DNA of 17,607 bases from an uncultured Peptococcaceae bacterium (GCA_934229395.1 CAKQDL010000039.1:1-17607), one strand, 5' to 3'. Counted from the stretch's first letter, positions 6,252 to 14,658 are shown. Translations and numbers: made by a program. Notes: a model not told the origin generated them from the letters alone.

Positions 6252-7624
6252 CACGCGCCCTCCTCTGAAAGCTTATATTTAAAGAAGGCCGTTTGGAAAG
6301 GCACAGATATTAGGAAGGTGAGCAAATCGGCCACAGGCTGAGCCAAGGCAATGCCGTAGATGCCTAGGAAGAAAGGCAAAATAAAGACCACTGGAATCAA
6401 GCAAAAGCCGTTGCGGCAACAGGCCAAAAGCGTGGCCTGCACCTTAAAGCCTAGGCATTGGTAAAGCTGGTTGACAAAGGTCGAGTAGGCCATCATAGGC
6501 ATGACCACGCAGGCCGCTATAAGAGCCGGACATCCAACGGCCAAAACCTCTGCGTCATCACGAAACCAGCCCATGACCATTTCGGCATTAAAGCCTATCG
6601 CTAGAGCAAAAACAAGGCAGATGACGGTGCCGAGCTGGGTGCAAAAAACAAAGGCTTCGCGGGTGCGCTTTTTTTTGCCGGCGCTAAAGTTGAAGCCTGC
6701 CGCTGGTTGAAAGCCTTGGCCCACACCAATCACAATGTTGCGCACAAAGAGGTAGATTTTGTTGGCAATGGTGATGGCAGCCACAGCAGCATCGCCATAG
6801 CGCGCTGCGCAAATATTGAGCACCGCTGAACCTACACTGGCCATGCCTTGGCGCGAGAGGGTTGGAATGCCTGTGGTGAATATTTCTGTGTAATCCTGCC
6901 AATTTTTGCTGGTGCTACGAAGGCGCAGGGCCACAGCGCTTTTGCCATTATAAAAGGCCACCAGCAAAATCACCGTGCTTAGTATCTGTCCCAGGCTTGT
7001 GGCAATCCCGGCGCCACGAATGCCCCAGCCAAGGCCAAAAATAAGCACAGGATTGAGCACAAGGTTCAAAAATCCACCAGAGATGGTGCCCATAACGGCA
7101 TAGGTGGGCTCCCCTTCGTTGCGCAAAATACATCCCAAGGTGCTTTGCAAGCACATAAAAGGACAGCCTAGGAGAATATAAAAAGCGTAGTCCATACTGT
7201 AAGGGAGGATGGTCTCAGTAGAGCCCAAAAGATGCATAAGGGGCTCCAAAAACAGCAGGCAGGGCGTCATGATGACGAGGGCTCCTGCCACAGCCATGAC
7301 CGCCGACGTTGCCACATAGCGCTCTGCCTCCTTGTATTGAGCCGCGCCTAGGCAGCGCGCCACCAAGCTCCCCACGCCAGTGCCCACCGCGTAGCCATAG
7401 GCCTGCATAATAGATTGGAGGGAAAAGACAATCCCCACAGCTGCAGCCGCACTTGTGCCAATGCGTGCAACAAAAAAGGTATCGGCCGTGTTGTAAAAAA
7501 CAGTGATGAGCTGGCACAAGACCGTTGGAATAATCATAGAAAGAATGAGCTTTGGCATGGGCATGGTCAACATACGTTCACGCTGCTGCTCGGCTGTTAT
7601 AGGCTCTTTTTTTTGACGTTTCAT
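6251..7624 (-). CDS. MATE family transporter
   Basis: A 457-residue protein with about twelve hydrophobic segments in two related halves, beginning PMPKLILSMIIPTVLCQLI and continuing YNTADTFFVARIGTSAAAAV, typical of MATE exporters of Clostridia and relatives. MATE proteins expel drugs or metabolites using Na+ or H+ gradients and belong to the same superfamily as polysaccharide flippases. The ATG at 7622-7624 has AAAGGAAAG upstream; a TTG seven codons earlier is less likely. It is the first gene of the operon with gtrA, gtrB and the GtrII-like gene, which share its transcript. Whether it exports something connected with glycosylation is not known. Confidence 0.88.
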   Translation of the reverse strand: MKRQKKEPITAEQQRERMLTMPMPKLILSMIIPTVLCQLITVFYNTADTFFVARIGTSAAAAVGIVFSLQSIMQAYGYAVGTGVGSLVARCLGAAQYKEAERYVATSAVMAVAGALVIMTPCLLFLEPLMHLLGSTETILPYSMDYAFYILLGCPFMCLQSTLGCILRNEGEPTYAVMGTISGGFLNLVLNPVLIFGLGWGIRGAGIATSLGQILSTVILLVAFYNGKSAVALRLRSTSKNWQDYTEIFTTGIPTLSRQGMASVGSAVLNICAARYGDAAVAAITIANKIYLFVRNIVIGVGQGFQPAAGFNFSAGKKKRTREAFVFCTQLGTVICLVFALAIGFNAEMVMGWFRDDAEVLAVGCPALIAACVVMPMMAYSTFVNQLYQCLGFKVQATLLACCRNGFCLIPVVFILPFFLGIYGIALAQPVADLLTFLISVPFQTAFFKYKLSEEGA

Positions 7625-7669
7625 GCTTTCTTTCCTTTCAAACAAAATAAGCCCCTATGAGCCTTCCCT

Positions 7670-7749
7670 AGTGTAGCGCAAAATGGCGTTGTTTGCACCC
7701 CAATGACGTGCTTTTTTCTATAGAAATATTGCATGGCTTTCTCTATACT
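7670..7749. promoter_or_regulatory. Divergent promoter region between MATE operon and tmcAL
   Basis: This spacer must drive both directions. Candidate -10 boxes are TACACT on the minus strand (7670-7675) for the MATE operon and TATACT on the plus strand (7744-7749) for tmcAL. Neither has a convincing -35 at the usual distance, so the assignments are tentative. Confidence 0.35.
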
Positions 7750-7770
7750 AAAAGGCATGGAGGAATGATT

Positions 7771-8943
7771 ATGAAAACCATTGGCATTGTGGCCGAGTGG
7801 AACCCCTTCCACAAGGGCCATCAAAAGCTTGTAGATACAATTAGAGAAAATGACCCCAATAGCGTTATTGTGTCGTGCATGAGCGGCAGCTTTACCCAGC
7901 GCGGCGAGGTGGGCGTGGTGGACAAATGGACGCGCGCCGACATGGCCTTGCGCGCTGGCGTGGACGTGGTGCTAGAGCTCTCGCAGACTTACGCAGCCCA
8001 AAGCATGGAGATTTTTGCCCGTGGTGGCGTGCACACCCTTATGGCCTTTGCGCCCCTAGATGGACTCTATTGTGGAAGCGAAAGTGGCGATGTGGCGGCC
8101 TTGAATGAAGCGGCCGATTTTTTGCGCAAAAACCGCGCCCTCTTTGAAGCCCACATCCACGCCCTTACCCAAGAGGGCGTGAGCTTTGGCGAGGCAAGTC
8201 AGGATTTTTTGCGCGCGCACGCTCTTTCCTTTGGTACCGACAAGGCCTGTCCCAACGATCGCTTGGCCCTAAGCTATCGCCTCAGCCTGCCTGCAAATGT
8301 ACCCATGCAGCTTGTTACGCGCCACAGTGGACACCACAGCCACGCGCCGGTGCAGGGCGAGCTCAGTGGTACGGCCTTGCGCGCCCTTTTGCCCCATCAT
8401 CTTGAAAAGGCAACCGCCTATTTGCCCCAAACGAGTGTGGACATTTTAAGGGCCCTAGCCAACACCGCTTGGCCCGAGGCAAAGGAGGACATACTTTTGC
8501 ACGCCCTCAAGGTGACCCTCTTGGCCATGCGCCCCGAAGAGGTGGCCGCGCGCCTTGCCATAAGGGATGGCTGGGAGCGCCGCTTTACCAGCGCTGTAGC
8601 CCATGCCTCGTCTATGGACGAGGTGCTCACCTTGGCCCAAACAAAAAGCTATAGCCGCGCGCGCATCAGTCGCTTGGTCCTTGCCCTTCTTTCACCGCTT
8701 CCCCCTTGCCCAAGTCAGGTGCCATACTGCCGTGTTTTGGGCTTTAACGAACATGGGCGTGCCCTCATAAAGGCACGCGAAGGCCAAACGCCTCTGGTCG
8801 TCAACACCGCCAAGGATGCACGCAAGCTCACCCAAAGCGCCCACCAAGTGCTAGAAGGCGATATACGCCGCCAAAACCTCGCCGACGTGCTCGCCTGCCA
8901 AGGTCAAGGACGCGACTATACCCACAAACCCATTATTTTCTAA
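7771..8943 (+). CDS. tmcAL: tRNA(Met) cytidine acetate ligase TmcAL
   Basis: A 390-residue member of the nucleotidyltransferase family formerly called YlbM. In B. subtilis, TmcAL uses ATP and acetate to make N4-acetylcytidine at the wobble position of elongator tRNA-Met. Landmarks are the N-terminal GIVAEWNPFHKGH (5-17, the HxGH-like nucleotide-binding motif), SCMSGSFTQRGE (35-46), DKWTRADMALRAGVDVVLEL, and the YCGSESGD block. The length is close to that of the B. subtilis protein. I chose the ATG at 7771 because GGAGG at 7759-7763 lies 7 nt away; the upstream in-frame ATGs have no workable spacing. It is a single gene, closed by a terminator at 8951. Confidence 0.92.
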   Translation: MKTIGIVAEWNPFHKGHQKLVDTIRENDPNSVIVSCMSGSFTQRGEVGVVDKWTRADMALRAGVDVVLELSQTYAAQSMEIFARGGVHTLMAFAPLDGLYCGSESGDVAALNEAADFLRKNRALFEAHIHALTQEGVSFGEASQDFLRAHALSFGTDKACPNDRLALSYRLSLPANVPMQLVTRHSGHHSHAPVQGELSGTALRALLPHHLEKATAYLPQTSVDILRALANTAWPEAKEDILLHALKVTLLAMRPEEVAARLAIRDGWERRFTSAVAHASSMDEVLTLAQTKSYSRARISRLVLALLSPLPPCPSQVPYCRVLGFNEHGRALIKAREGQTPLVVNTAKDARKLTQSAHQVLEGDIRRQNLADVLACQGQGRDYTHKPIIF

Positions 8944-8950
8944 ACCAAAA

Positions 8951-8986
8951 GAAGCGCTCTATGGCTAGTAAGAGTGCTTCCTTTTT
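8951..8986 (+). terminator. Intrinsic terminator of tmcAL
   Basis: GAAGCGCTCT (8951-8960) pairs with AGAGTGCTTC (8971-8980) with one G-U pair and a 10-nt loop, followed by CTTTTT. It starts 7 nt after the tmcAL stop codon. Confidence 0.88.
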
Positions 8987-9023
8987 GTTATACTGAGGCT
9001 ATTATCTTTAAAGAAGCTTATAC

Positions 9024-9241
9024 ATGAACACAACATCCCTTTCTGTATTTAAAAATATGCTGCGTTCCCTTGTGGGCCTTGGTATTTTTTCCTTTGGCGT
9101 TGCCATTTTGGCCTAGACTTCGCCATGGGCGGCCCCGTCGGCCTAGGTACCCTCATCCTCGTCTTCCTAATGCACTTCGCCCCCCCGCTCCATCACCCAC
9201 CAAAACTTCATAAAAAGCACCGCCGTCCTCTTTACGAATAA
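9024..9241 (+). pseudogene. Decayed YczE/YitT-like membrane protein gene
   Basis: Two pieces remain. An ATG at 9024 opens 30 codons (MNTTSLSVFKNMLRSLVGLG, then IFSFGVAILA) ending in TAG at 9114, like the first helix of YczE/YyaS/YitT-type proteins. In another frame, 9113-9241 encodes LDFAMGGPVGLGTLILVFLM and a basic tail; (M/L)GGPVG(I/L)GTL is characteristic of the C-terminal part of that family. The roughly 150 residues expected between them are missing. No good ribosome binding site precedes the ATG. I read this as a pseudogene created by an internal deletion. The family call rests on short motifs. Confidence 0.6.
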
Positions 9242-9276
9242 AGCGTAAGAAGAAAGTGGTCGATTGTTTGGTTTCG

Positions 9277-9285
9277 TGCTATAAT
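9277..9285 (+). promoter_or_regulatory. Extended -10 promoter of comEA-comEC
   Basis: TGCTATAAT is a perfect extended -10. The -35 position (TGGTCG with a 17-nt spacer) is poor. Transcription would start near 9292, about 25 nt before the comEA ATG. Confidence 0.65.
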
Positions 9286-9287
9286 TA

Positions 9288-9302
9288 AATTATCTGATAA
9301 TT
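9288..9302. promoter_or_regulatory. Operator-like palindrome at the comEA start site
   Basis: AATTATC-T-GATAATT is a perfect 15-bp palindrome, starting 3 nt after the -10 box and covering the expected transcription start, just before the AGGAGG site. Its position would suit a repressor. It is too short and A/T-rich to be a terminator. The protein that would bind it is unknown. Confidence 0.45.
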
Positions 9303-9317
9303 GAGGAGGGTTTTGTG

Positions 9318-9986
9318 ATGGGCGATTTATGGTTGCGTTTGCGCGAGTGGGTGGAGGAGCGTTTGACTTGGAAGACCTTGGGTGCGGCCTTGGTTTTGGT
9401 GGCTGTTGTGGCTTTTTGCGGCGGCAATGTGTATGAGGATTGGCGCGCTAAGGGCGATGGACTGACCCTTGTGGATGAAGCACCTAAGGAAGCCACCACG
9501 CAAATGGATACAGCGGCCACATCCTCCTCGACGGCCGAGCCTACCGAGGTGGTGGTCCACGTGGATGGCGCTGTGACAAGCCCTGGCGTGTACACCCTCA
9601 AAAACGGCGCCCGCGTTGACGATGCGGTGCGTGCTGCTGGCGCCAAGGCAGAGGCCGATCTCTCGCAGCTCAATTTGGCCCAACGCCTCACCGATGGCCA
9701 AAAAATCACCGTCCCTCTCCATGGCGAACCGGCCGCGGCAGCGCCTGCAACTACGACGGCTACCGCCACTTCCTCTGAAGGCGCCAGCGCGCCCGAGGCC
9801 CTTGTAAACATCAACACCGCAAGCCTTGAGGAGCTCGAAACACTCCCAAATATTGGCGAGGTTCGCGCCAAGGCGATTATTGAGTACCGCGAAAAAACGC
9901 CATTTACCAGCATTGACCAACTTCAAGAAGTCAGCGGCATTGGTGAAAAAACCTTTGCCAATATGAAGGCTTACGTTACTGTATAA
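9318..9986 (+). CDS. comEA: ComEA-type DNA receptor
   Basis: A 222-residue protein built like ComEA: a short inside region, one membrane anchor (about 19-35, KTLGAALVLVAVVAFCG), a SLBB-like domain (VVVHVDGAVTSPGVYTLK, 78-95, to about 133), a low-complexity Ala/Thr linker (138-160), and a C-terminal double helix-hairpin-helix DNA-binding domain (VNINTASLEELETLPNIG at 163-180, then VSGIGEKT). ComEA binds incoming double-stranded DNA outside the membrane during transformation. The ATG at 9318 has AGGAGG at 9304-9309, 8 nt away; the GTG directly before it is spaced less well. comEC follows 10 nt later. comEB is absent. Confidence 0.93.
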   Translation: MGDLWLRLREWVEERLTWKTLGAALVLVAVVAFCGGNVYEDWRAKGDGLTLVDEAPKEATTQMDTAATSSSTAEPTEVVVHVDGAVTSPGVYTLKNGARVDDAVRAAGAKAEADLSQLNLAQRLTDGQKITVPLHGEPAAAAPATTTATATSSEGASAPEALVNINTASLEELETLPNIGEVRAKAIIEYREKTPFTSIDQLQEVSGIGEKTFANMKAYVTV

Positions 9987-9996
9987 GGAGACACTT

Positions 9997-12258
9997 ATGC
10001 GCTCTTATCCTGTAAAACGACCATTATGCGCCATGACTGTATTTTTCATCATGGGCTTGTGGCTGTGTGCTTATGTGCACCTTCGTTCGGGATGGGGCGC
10101 TTTTTTGCTGCCTGCCCTCTTGCTTTTTGCCACCCTCTTTGTCAAGGGGCCGCGCCGTGCCATTCTTTGCGCCCTCTCCTTTGCCGCAGGCTTTGTGCTC
10201 CTGTCGAGCGTGTATCTACCGGCGCAGGGGCTCTTGCCTTACCATGGAGAAAAGGCAGTGGTTGATGTAAAAATCACACGCGCGCCTTTAGATAGCCGTT
10301 TTCTTGATGGCGAGGTGGTGGCCATGGACGGCCAAAGGCTCAAAGAGGCCACGCCCCTTCGCATAAAAAAAGATTACAAGGACAAGCAAAGCTACGCCAC
10401 ACGCGGCATCTACCGTTTTGAGGGAGAGCTTGCAGCGCCTATGGAGCAAACCAACCCTGGCGGCTACGATGAGCGCTCTATGCTGGCCAAGCGCGGCATT
10501 TTTACAACGCTTACGGCCAAAAGTGCAGCCACCTTGAGCGAGGCCCCGCCTCGGTGGGCCCAATGGGTCAGTGTCCTTCGTGAGAAAGCCTTTTCCATTT
10601 TAGACAGCCATCTAAACGCAGGCGAGGCCGCCTTAGTGCGCGCCACCCTCTTTGGCGATATCGGCCTTTTGAGTGAGGATTTTTACACAGCGAGCCAACA
10701 GTTTGGCATCATCCATATTTTTTCGGTAAGTGGCCTCCATGTGGCCTTTATCCTGGCCTTTGTGATGGGCCTTGCAAAAGTGCTGAAGCGGCAAAACAGC
10801 CCTTGGCTCTTGCTTATACTGGTGCCTCTGCTCACTCTCTACACCCTTATGTGCGATGCTTCGGCGCCGGCCTTGCGTGCGAGCCTCATGGGGGTGCTGG
10901 CCCTTTTGGCGGCGCGGCTTTTGCGCTACCACGACGCCCTCACCACCTTGGCCTTGGCGGCCTTGTGCCTGCTTGTGGCCAATCCCTTCAACCTTTTTTC
11001 TATTGGCTTTGAGCTATCCTTTTTGGCCATGCTCGGGTTGATTCTTTTTAGCGGAGCCATTGAAGCCATGCTTCATGCCCTGCCGAAGCCTCTCGCGAGC
11101 GGCATTGCCGCCTCACTCGCGGCAGAAATGGCCACAGCGCCTTTGGTGACCTATTATTTTTATATGCTCTCGCCCCTTGCCACTCTGATGAACCTCTTGG
11201 TGGTGCCGTTTTTTAGTGTCCTTGTGCCCCTTTCTCTGGTGGCCATCCTTCTTACGGTCCTTTTGCCAAGCTTAGGCACCCTGCTCTTTTTGCCGGTACG
11301 CTGTTTGATTGTGGTAATAGTGGCTCTTATGGATGGCGTCAAGACGAGCCTTGGCATTTTTCATATTTATGTGGGTCAACCGAGTGTGTGGCTGGTGGTG
11401 GCCCTCTACGCCTTGGCCCTCCTCTTCTTTGTGCTCTATTCAGAAAAAGGGCGCTACAACCTCCTGCTTTTGTCCCTACCCTTCCTCTTGCTTGCCCTGA
11501 TTGCTCTGCGCCCTGCAGTCAGCAGCGACTTGCGACTCACCGTCCTTGATGTGGGCCAAGGCTCTGGCGCCGTTTATCAAGACGAGGACGGCCATTGGCT
11601 TGTCTTTGATACCGGCCCTTATAAGGACACCGTGGCGAGCTATTTGCGCTATAGTGGCGTCAATACCATTGAAGGTGTTGTGCTGAGCCACAGCGACCTT
11701 GACCATATTGGCGGTTTGCGCACCCTCTTGCGCGATTTTAAGGTGCGCACCATCTTTGCCTCTTCTCCCGCCCAGGCCAGTGAAGCATGGCAGGACCTCG
11801 CGCCCTATCTCAAGCATACCGAGGTGGTCACAGTGGATGATAAGAAAACCTTTTCTCTAGGCGAAAGCCGCCTCTCTTTGGCCTTCCTTTCTCCCGAAAG
11901 CGATGGTGCCGACAACCCCAACCAGCTCACTGCGCGCCTAGATACGCCTGCTATGAGCGTGGTTTTCCCAGGGGATGTAGATGCCCCTTATCTTGATGCC
12001 CTAGCACGTCCTACAGACATTGTGGTGGTACCGCACCACGGCAGCAAAAACAGCTACAACGATGACTTTTACACCCAAGCCCAGCCGCGCCTGGCCCTTA
12101 TTAGCGCCGGCCGCGACAACCGCTTTGGTCATCCCCATAGCGAAGTCACCGAAGGGCTACAGACCCACGCCATCCCCTACCGCCTCACAGCCACCTCCGG
12201 CGCCATCATGCTCTACCATACAAAAGATGGCCTGGCCATGGAAACATATATAAAATAA
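9997..12258 (+). CDS. comEC: ComEC/Rec2 DNA uptake channel
   Basis: A 753-residue protein with the full ComEC layout. It has N-terminal membrane helices and a DUF4131-like outside domain (about 1-200), a central Competence domain with many helices (about 205-500; FGIIHIFSVSGLHVAFIL is its signature), and a C-terminal metallo-beta-lactamase-like domain. The last contains LTVLDVGQGSGAV (about 513), SHSDLDHIGG (about 562, metal ligands), VVFPGDV and VVPHHGSKNS (about 677). ComEC forms the channel through which single-stranded DNA enters the cytoplasm; the last domain is proposed to degrade the other strand. The ribosome binding site AAGGAG (9985-9990) overlaps the comEA stop. Length is normal and no damage is visible, so the uptake step looks intact. 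Confidence 0.94.
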   Translation: MRSYPVKRPLCAMTVFFIMGLWLCAYVHLRSGWGAFLLPALLLFATLFVKGPRRAILCALSFAAGFVLLSSVYLPAQGLLPYHGEKAVVDVKITRAPLDSRFLDGEVVAMDGQRLKEATPLRIKKDYKDKQSYATRGIYRFEGELAAPMEQTNPGGYDERSMLAKRGIFTTLTAKSAATLSEAPPRWAQWVSVLREKAFSILDSHLNAGEAALVRATLFGDIGLLSEDFYTASQQFGIIHIFSVSGLHVAFILAFVMGLAKVLKRQNSPWLLLILVPLLTLYTLMCDASAPALRASLMGVLALLAARLLRYHDALTTLALAALCLLVANPFNLFSIGFELSFLAMLGLILFSGAIEAMLHALPKPLASGIAASLAAEMATAPLVTYYFYMLSPLATLMNLLVVPFFSVLVPLSLVAILLTVLLPSLGTLLFLPVRCLIVVIVALMDGVKTSLGIFHIYVGQPSVWLVVALYALALLFFVLYSEKGRYNLLLLSLPFLLLALIALRPAVSSDLRLTVLDVGQGSGAVYQDEDGHWLVFDTGPYKDTVASYLRYSGVNTIEGVVLSHSDLDHIGGLRTLLRDFKVRTIFASSPAQASEAWQDLAPYLKHTEVVTVDDKKTFSLGESRLSLAFLSPESDGADNPNQLTARLDTPAMSVVFPGDVDAPYLDALARPTDIVVVPHHGSKNSYNDDFYTQAQPRLALISAGRDNRFGHPHSEVTEGLQTHAIPYRLTATSGAIMLYHTKDGLAMETYIK

Positions 12259-12260
12259 GG

Positions 12261-12454
12261 GGGCAGTTGGGAAATAGCAATTTTTAAAAATACGTATATG
12301 CAATAGAATAAGCCTTCCACCTCTTGATATGCCCCCTATATAGCGGTTAGTGATTTGTTATTTCACTGTTTGCTATATAGGGAGCATATCAATCCCAAGA
12401 GGGGAAGGCTATATTTATTCATTTGAAAGCTGTATGTCTATTTCCCGACTGCCC
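12261..12454. mobile_element. Element B, full copy (MITE-like palindrome, ~194 bp)
   Basis: Terminal inverted repeats GGGCAGTTGGGAAATAG (12261-12277) and CTATTTCCCGACTGCCC (12438-12454) match in 16 of 17 positions. Inside, the arms re-pair twice more: AGCCTTCCACCTCTTG with CAAGAGGGGAAGGCT, and CCCTATATAGC (12334-12344) with GCTATATAGGG (12372-12382). The loop (12345-12371) contains AGTGA/TCACT. It encodes nothing. It starts 2 nt after the comEC stop and ends 4 nt before the lutC stop, followed by TTTTTT on the plus strand and CCTTATTTT on the minus strand, so it can serve as a two-way terminator. A truncated relative lies at 3059. Confidence 0.8.
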
Positions 12455-12458
12455 TTTT

Positions 12459-13157
12459 TTACATATCGCGTACGACGATGTTGTATTCTCTTGTTGGGCC
12501 GTGGACGCCTGTTACAAGGATGGATTCAATATCCCCTGTGGAGGATGGGCCACTCACAAAGAGGATGGAGCTTGGCAGCTTGCCACTTTCGCCCATGGCG
12601 TCAAGCTCTGGCGCAACCTCGGTGAGGGTAGCGCGCAAGCGGCTTTGGAAAACGATGGAAATATGAGCTGGTGGCAGGAGGCTTACGGCCTTACCACAGG
12701 TATCTTGGGAAAGCTCGAGCACGGTGCCGGTTTCTGCGATGGCGCGGAACGGAATGGTGATGCTGAGGCCAGCGGACTCAATGGTGGCGCGCTGAGCCGT
12801 TTTTTCGGCATCCTTGTCGTAGGCATAGACCTCTTGCTTGGCATCTTGGAGAAGGGCCAAGACGTCTAGGCCATCAGCGGTAGTATCCTTTGGTACCACA
12901 ATGCGGTTTGGATTTTCCTTGGCGATGATTTGGGCGAGCACACGGCCAAGTTCCTTTTGGTCGCATTCCATATAGGTGTAGTCGCGCACCTTGTCTTGGG
13001 CGTGAAACACATCGCGGAGGCCCTTGGCATCTAAGCCTTGAAGGTTGGAAAATTGCAAGCCCTTGGTGTAATCATAGCTTGGCTTAATAATATCTGGCAC
13101 ACCCTCACGGCCGAGGGCGCGAGAAATACGGTCCATAAATGCTTTTTGTGTAATCAT
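12459..13157 (-). CDS. lutC: LutC-like LUD-domain lactate utilization protein
   Basis: A 232-residue LUD (DUF162) protein. The C-terminal signature FVSGPSSTGDIESILVTGVHGP matches the SGPSxTxDIE...GVHGP block of LutC/YkgG. In B. subtilis LutA, LutB and LutC together oxidise L-lactate to pyruvate in the cytoplasm; LutC's own role is not well defined. I chose the ATG at 13155-13157, with AAGGAGGG at 13164-13171 six nt away, and its A overlaps the TAA of lutB, so the two are coupled. The longer frame starting ten codons earlier lies inside lutB. It is the last gene of the operon; transcription would end in element B. Confidence 0.88.
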   Translation of the reverse strand: MITQKAFMDRISRALGREGVPDIIKPSYDYTKGLQFSNLQGLDAKGLRDVFHAQDKVRDYTYMECDQKELGRVLAQIIAKENPNRIVVPKDTTADGLDVLALLQDAKQEVYAYDKDAEKTAQRATIESAGLSITIPFRAIAETGTVLELSQDTCGKAVSLLPPAHISIVFQSRLRATLTEVAPELDAMGESGKLPSSILFVSGPSSTGDIESILVTGVHGPTREYNIVVRDM

Positions 13158-14599
13158 TATTTGCCCTCCTTGTGATTTTTGAACCATGTGCGGAATTCGC
13201 CTGTGCGCAAAACTGGCATATTGCGGCTGTCTACCCAGTTTTTAAGCACAGGGAGCTGCGCCTTTTGGTCAATATGGTCTTCTTGGCCTGTAAGCTTGGC
13301 CAAAACCTTCATCCCAGGCTTGGCCACCTTGACCCCGGCGCTAAAGATTGGGTTAAAGCCCAAGCCTGTGCCAGCGGCTGCAAACACAGAGCGTTCGAGT
13401 GACTTCACAAGGTCGGTGTGTTCTACAATGTCCTGACGTTCTGCCAAAATAAGCTCGTGGAGCGGAATCTTTACAGGGCAGGTTTCTGCGCAACGGCCAC
13501 AGAGGGTGCAGGCGTATGGCATATCCTTGGTGTAGGCATCAAAGCCATTAAGAAGTGGTGTATACACAATGCCCATTGGCCCTTGGTAGCAGGAACCGTA
13601 GCCATGGCCAGTGATGTGGCGGAAGACTGGACATACGTTTTGGCAGGTGCCGCAGCGAATGCAGCGGAGCATATCCTGATACTTGGTACCGAGTATACGG
13701 GAGCGGCCATTGTCGATGATGATGATGTGTACTTCCTTTGGTCCATCCTGCGCCTCGTCGGTACGTGGGCCATTGGTAAAGGACATATAGCTAGAAATGC
13801 TCGTCCCTACAGCATGGCGCACAAAAATTTGCATCATAGCATCAAAGGCCTGCATATTAGGAAGGAGGCGTTCCATCCCCATAAGCACGATTTGCGTTTC
13901 TGGCATGGAGGTCACCATGCGGCCGTTGCCTTCGTTGGTAATAATGGAGGTGGCGCCAGTGCTGGCAATGGCAAAGTTGCAGCCAGTGATGCCAATGTCT
14001 GCCGCGAGGAACTTCTTGCGCAGGGATTCGCGCGCAAAATTGGTCATTTCGTGGGCTTCCATGGCGCCCTTATAGCCGTATTTTTGGAAGAGCTCATAGG
14101 TATCCTTAATGGACATATGCATCCCTGGCATAAGAAGATGGGATGGATGGTTCCAATTGTCGAGCTGAATCATATATTCGCCGAGGTCGGTTTCGTTGAC
14201 CTCAATGCCTGCATCCAAGAGGGTCTTGTTGCAGTCAATTTCTTCGCTGACCATGCTCTTGGACTTGACCACGCTCTTGGCATTTTTGGCATGGCAAATT
14301 TCCAAAAGGAGGCGTTGGGCTTCCTTATCGTCTTCTGCAAAATGGACAATGTTGCCATTTTCTGTGGTCTTTTTGATGAAGGCATCGAGATAATAGTCTA
14401 AGTGTTCCAGCACGTCGTTGCGGATGGCTTTGGCCTGTTCGCGGTAGGTTTCCCAACCTTCAATGGCCTCGTGCATCCCTTCGCGACGCTTGTTAAAATT
14501 GCCCTGGGCTGAACGTGTGGCTTGGCGCGCAAAATCGTCGCCAATACATTCGAGCACATGGTCCTTCATCTTCGTGTTTTTGTCAAATATCAAACCCAT
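13157..14599 (-). CDS. lutB: LutB-like iron-sulfur LUD-domain lactate oxidation protein
   Basis: A 480-residue protein with an N-terminal LUD domain (about 60-300; ITGCNFAIASTGATSIITNEGNGR at 205-228 is typical) and a ferredoxin-like part with two 4Fe-4S sites. The sites are C313, C316, C319, C323 in CIRCGTCQNVCP and C364, C367, C370, C374 in CTLCGRCAETCP. LutB/YkgF passes electrons during lactate oxidation with LutA and LutC. All eight cysteines are present. The ATG at 14597-14599 has AAGGAG at 14607-14612, 7 nt away; a start 12 codons upstream is not supported. The symporter gene ends 59 nt upstream and lutC overlaps downstream. No lutA is adjacent. Confidence 0.9.
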   Translation of the reverse strand: MGLIFDKNTKMKDHVLECIGDDFARQATRSAQGNFNKRREGMHEAIEGWETYREQAKAIRNDVLEHLDYYLDAFIKKTTENGNIVHFAEDDKEAQRLLLEICHAKNAKSVVKSKSMVSEEIDCNKTLLDAGIEVNETDLGEYMIQLDNWNHPSHLLMPGMHMSIKDTYELFQKYGYKGAMEAHEMTNFARESLRKKFLAADIGITGCNFAIASTGATSIITNEGNGRMVTSMPETQIVLMGMERLLPNMQAFDAMMQIFVRHAVGTSISSYMSFTNGPRTDEAQDGPKEVHIIIIDNGRSRILGTKYQDMLRCIRCGTCQNVCPVFRHITGHGYGSCYQGPMGIVYTPLLNGFDAYTKDMPYACTLCGRCAETCPVKIPLHELILAERQDIVEHTDLVKSLERSVFAAAGTGLGFNPIFSAGVKVAKPGMKVLAKLTGQEDHIDQKAQLPVLKNWVDSRNMPVLRTGEFRTWFKNHKEGK

Positions 14600-14619
14600 C
14601 GAATCACTCCTTATAATAA

Positions 14620-14648
14620 TGGACGATCCCCACACAGGTGACCGTCCA
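14620..14648 (-). other. Intergenic hairpin between symporter gene and lutB
   Basis: TGGACG (14620-14625) pairs with CGTCCA (14643-14648), with further imperfect pairing inside. On the minus strand it is followed by ATTATTATAAGGAG, a poor U-tract directly before the lutB ribosome binding site. It may be a partial terminator or an RNA-processing or stability site that lowers lutBC expression relative to the transporter. Confidence 0.4.
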
Positions 14649-14658
14649 CAACAAAAAC

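Noticed and set aside
12350..12869. Plus-strand frames starting in element B and running into lutC
   Set aside because: They combine repeat sequence with the reverse of lutC and have no start signal.
13418..14401. A 327-codon open frame on the plus strand
   Set aside because: It lies wholly antisense to lutB, whose eight cluster cysteines and LUD motifs are intact. No start signal; composition fits a codon-bias shadow.
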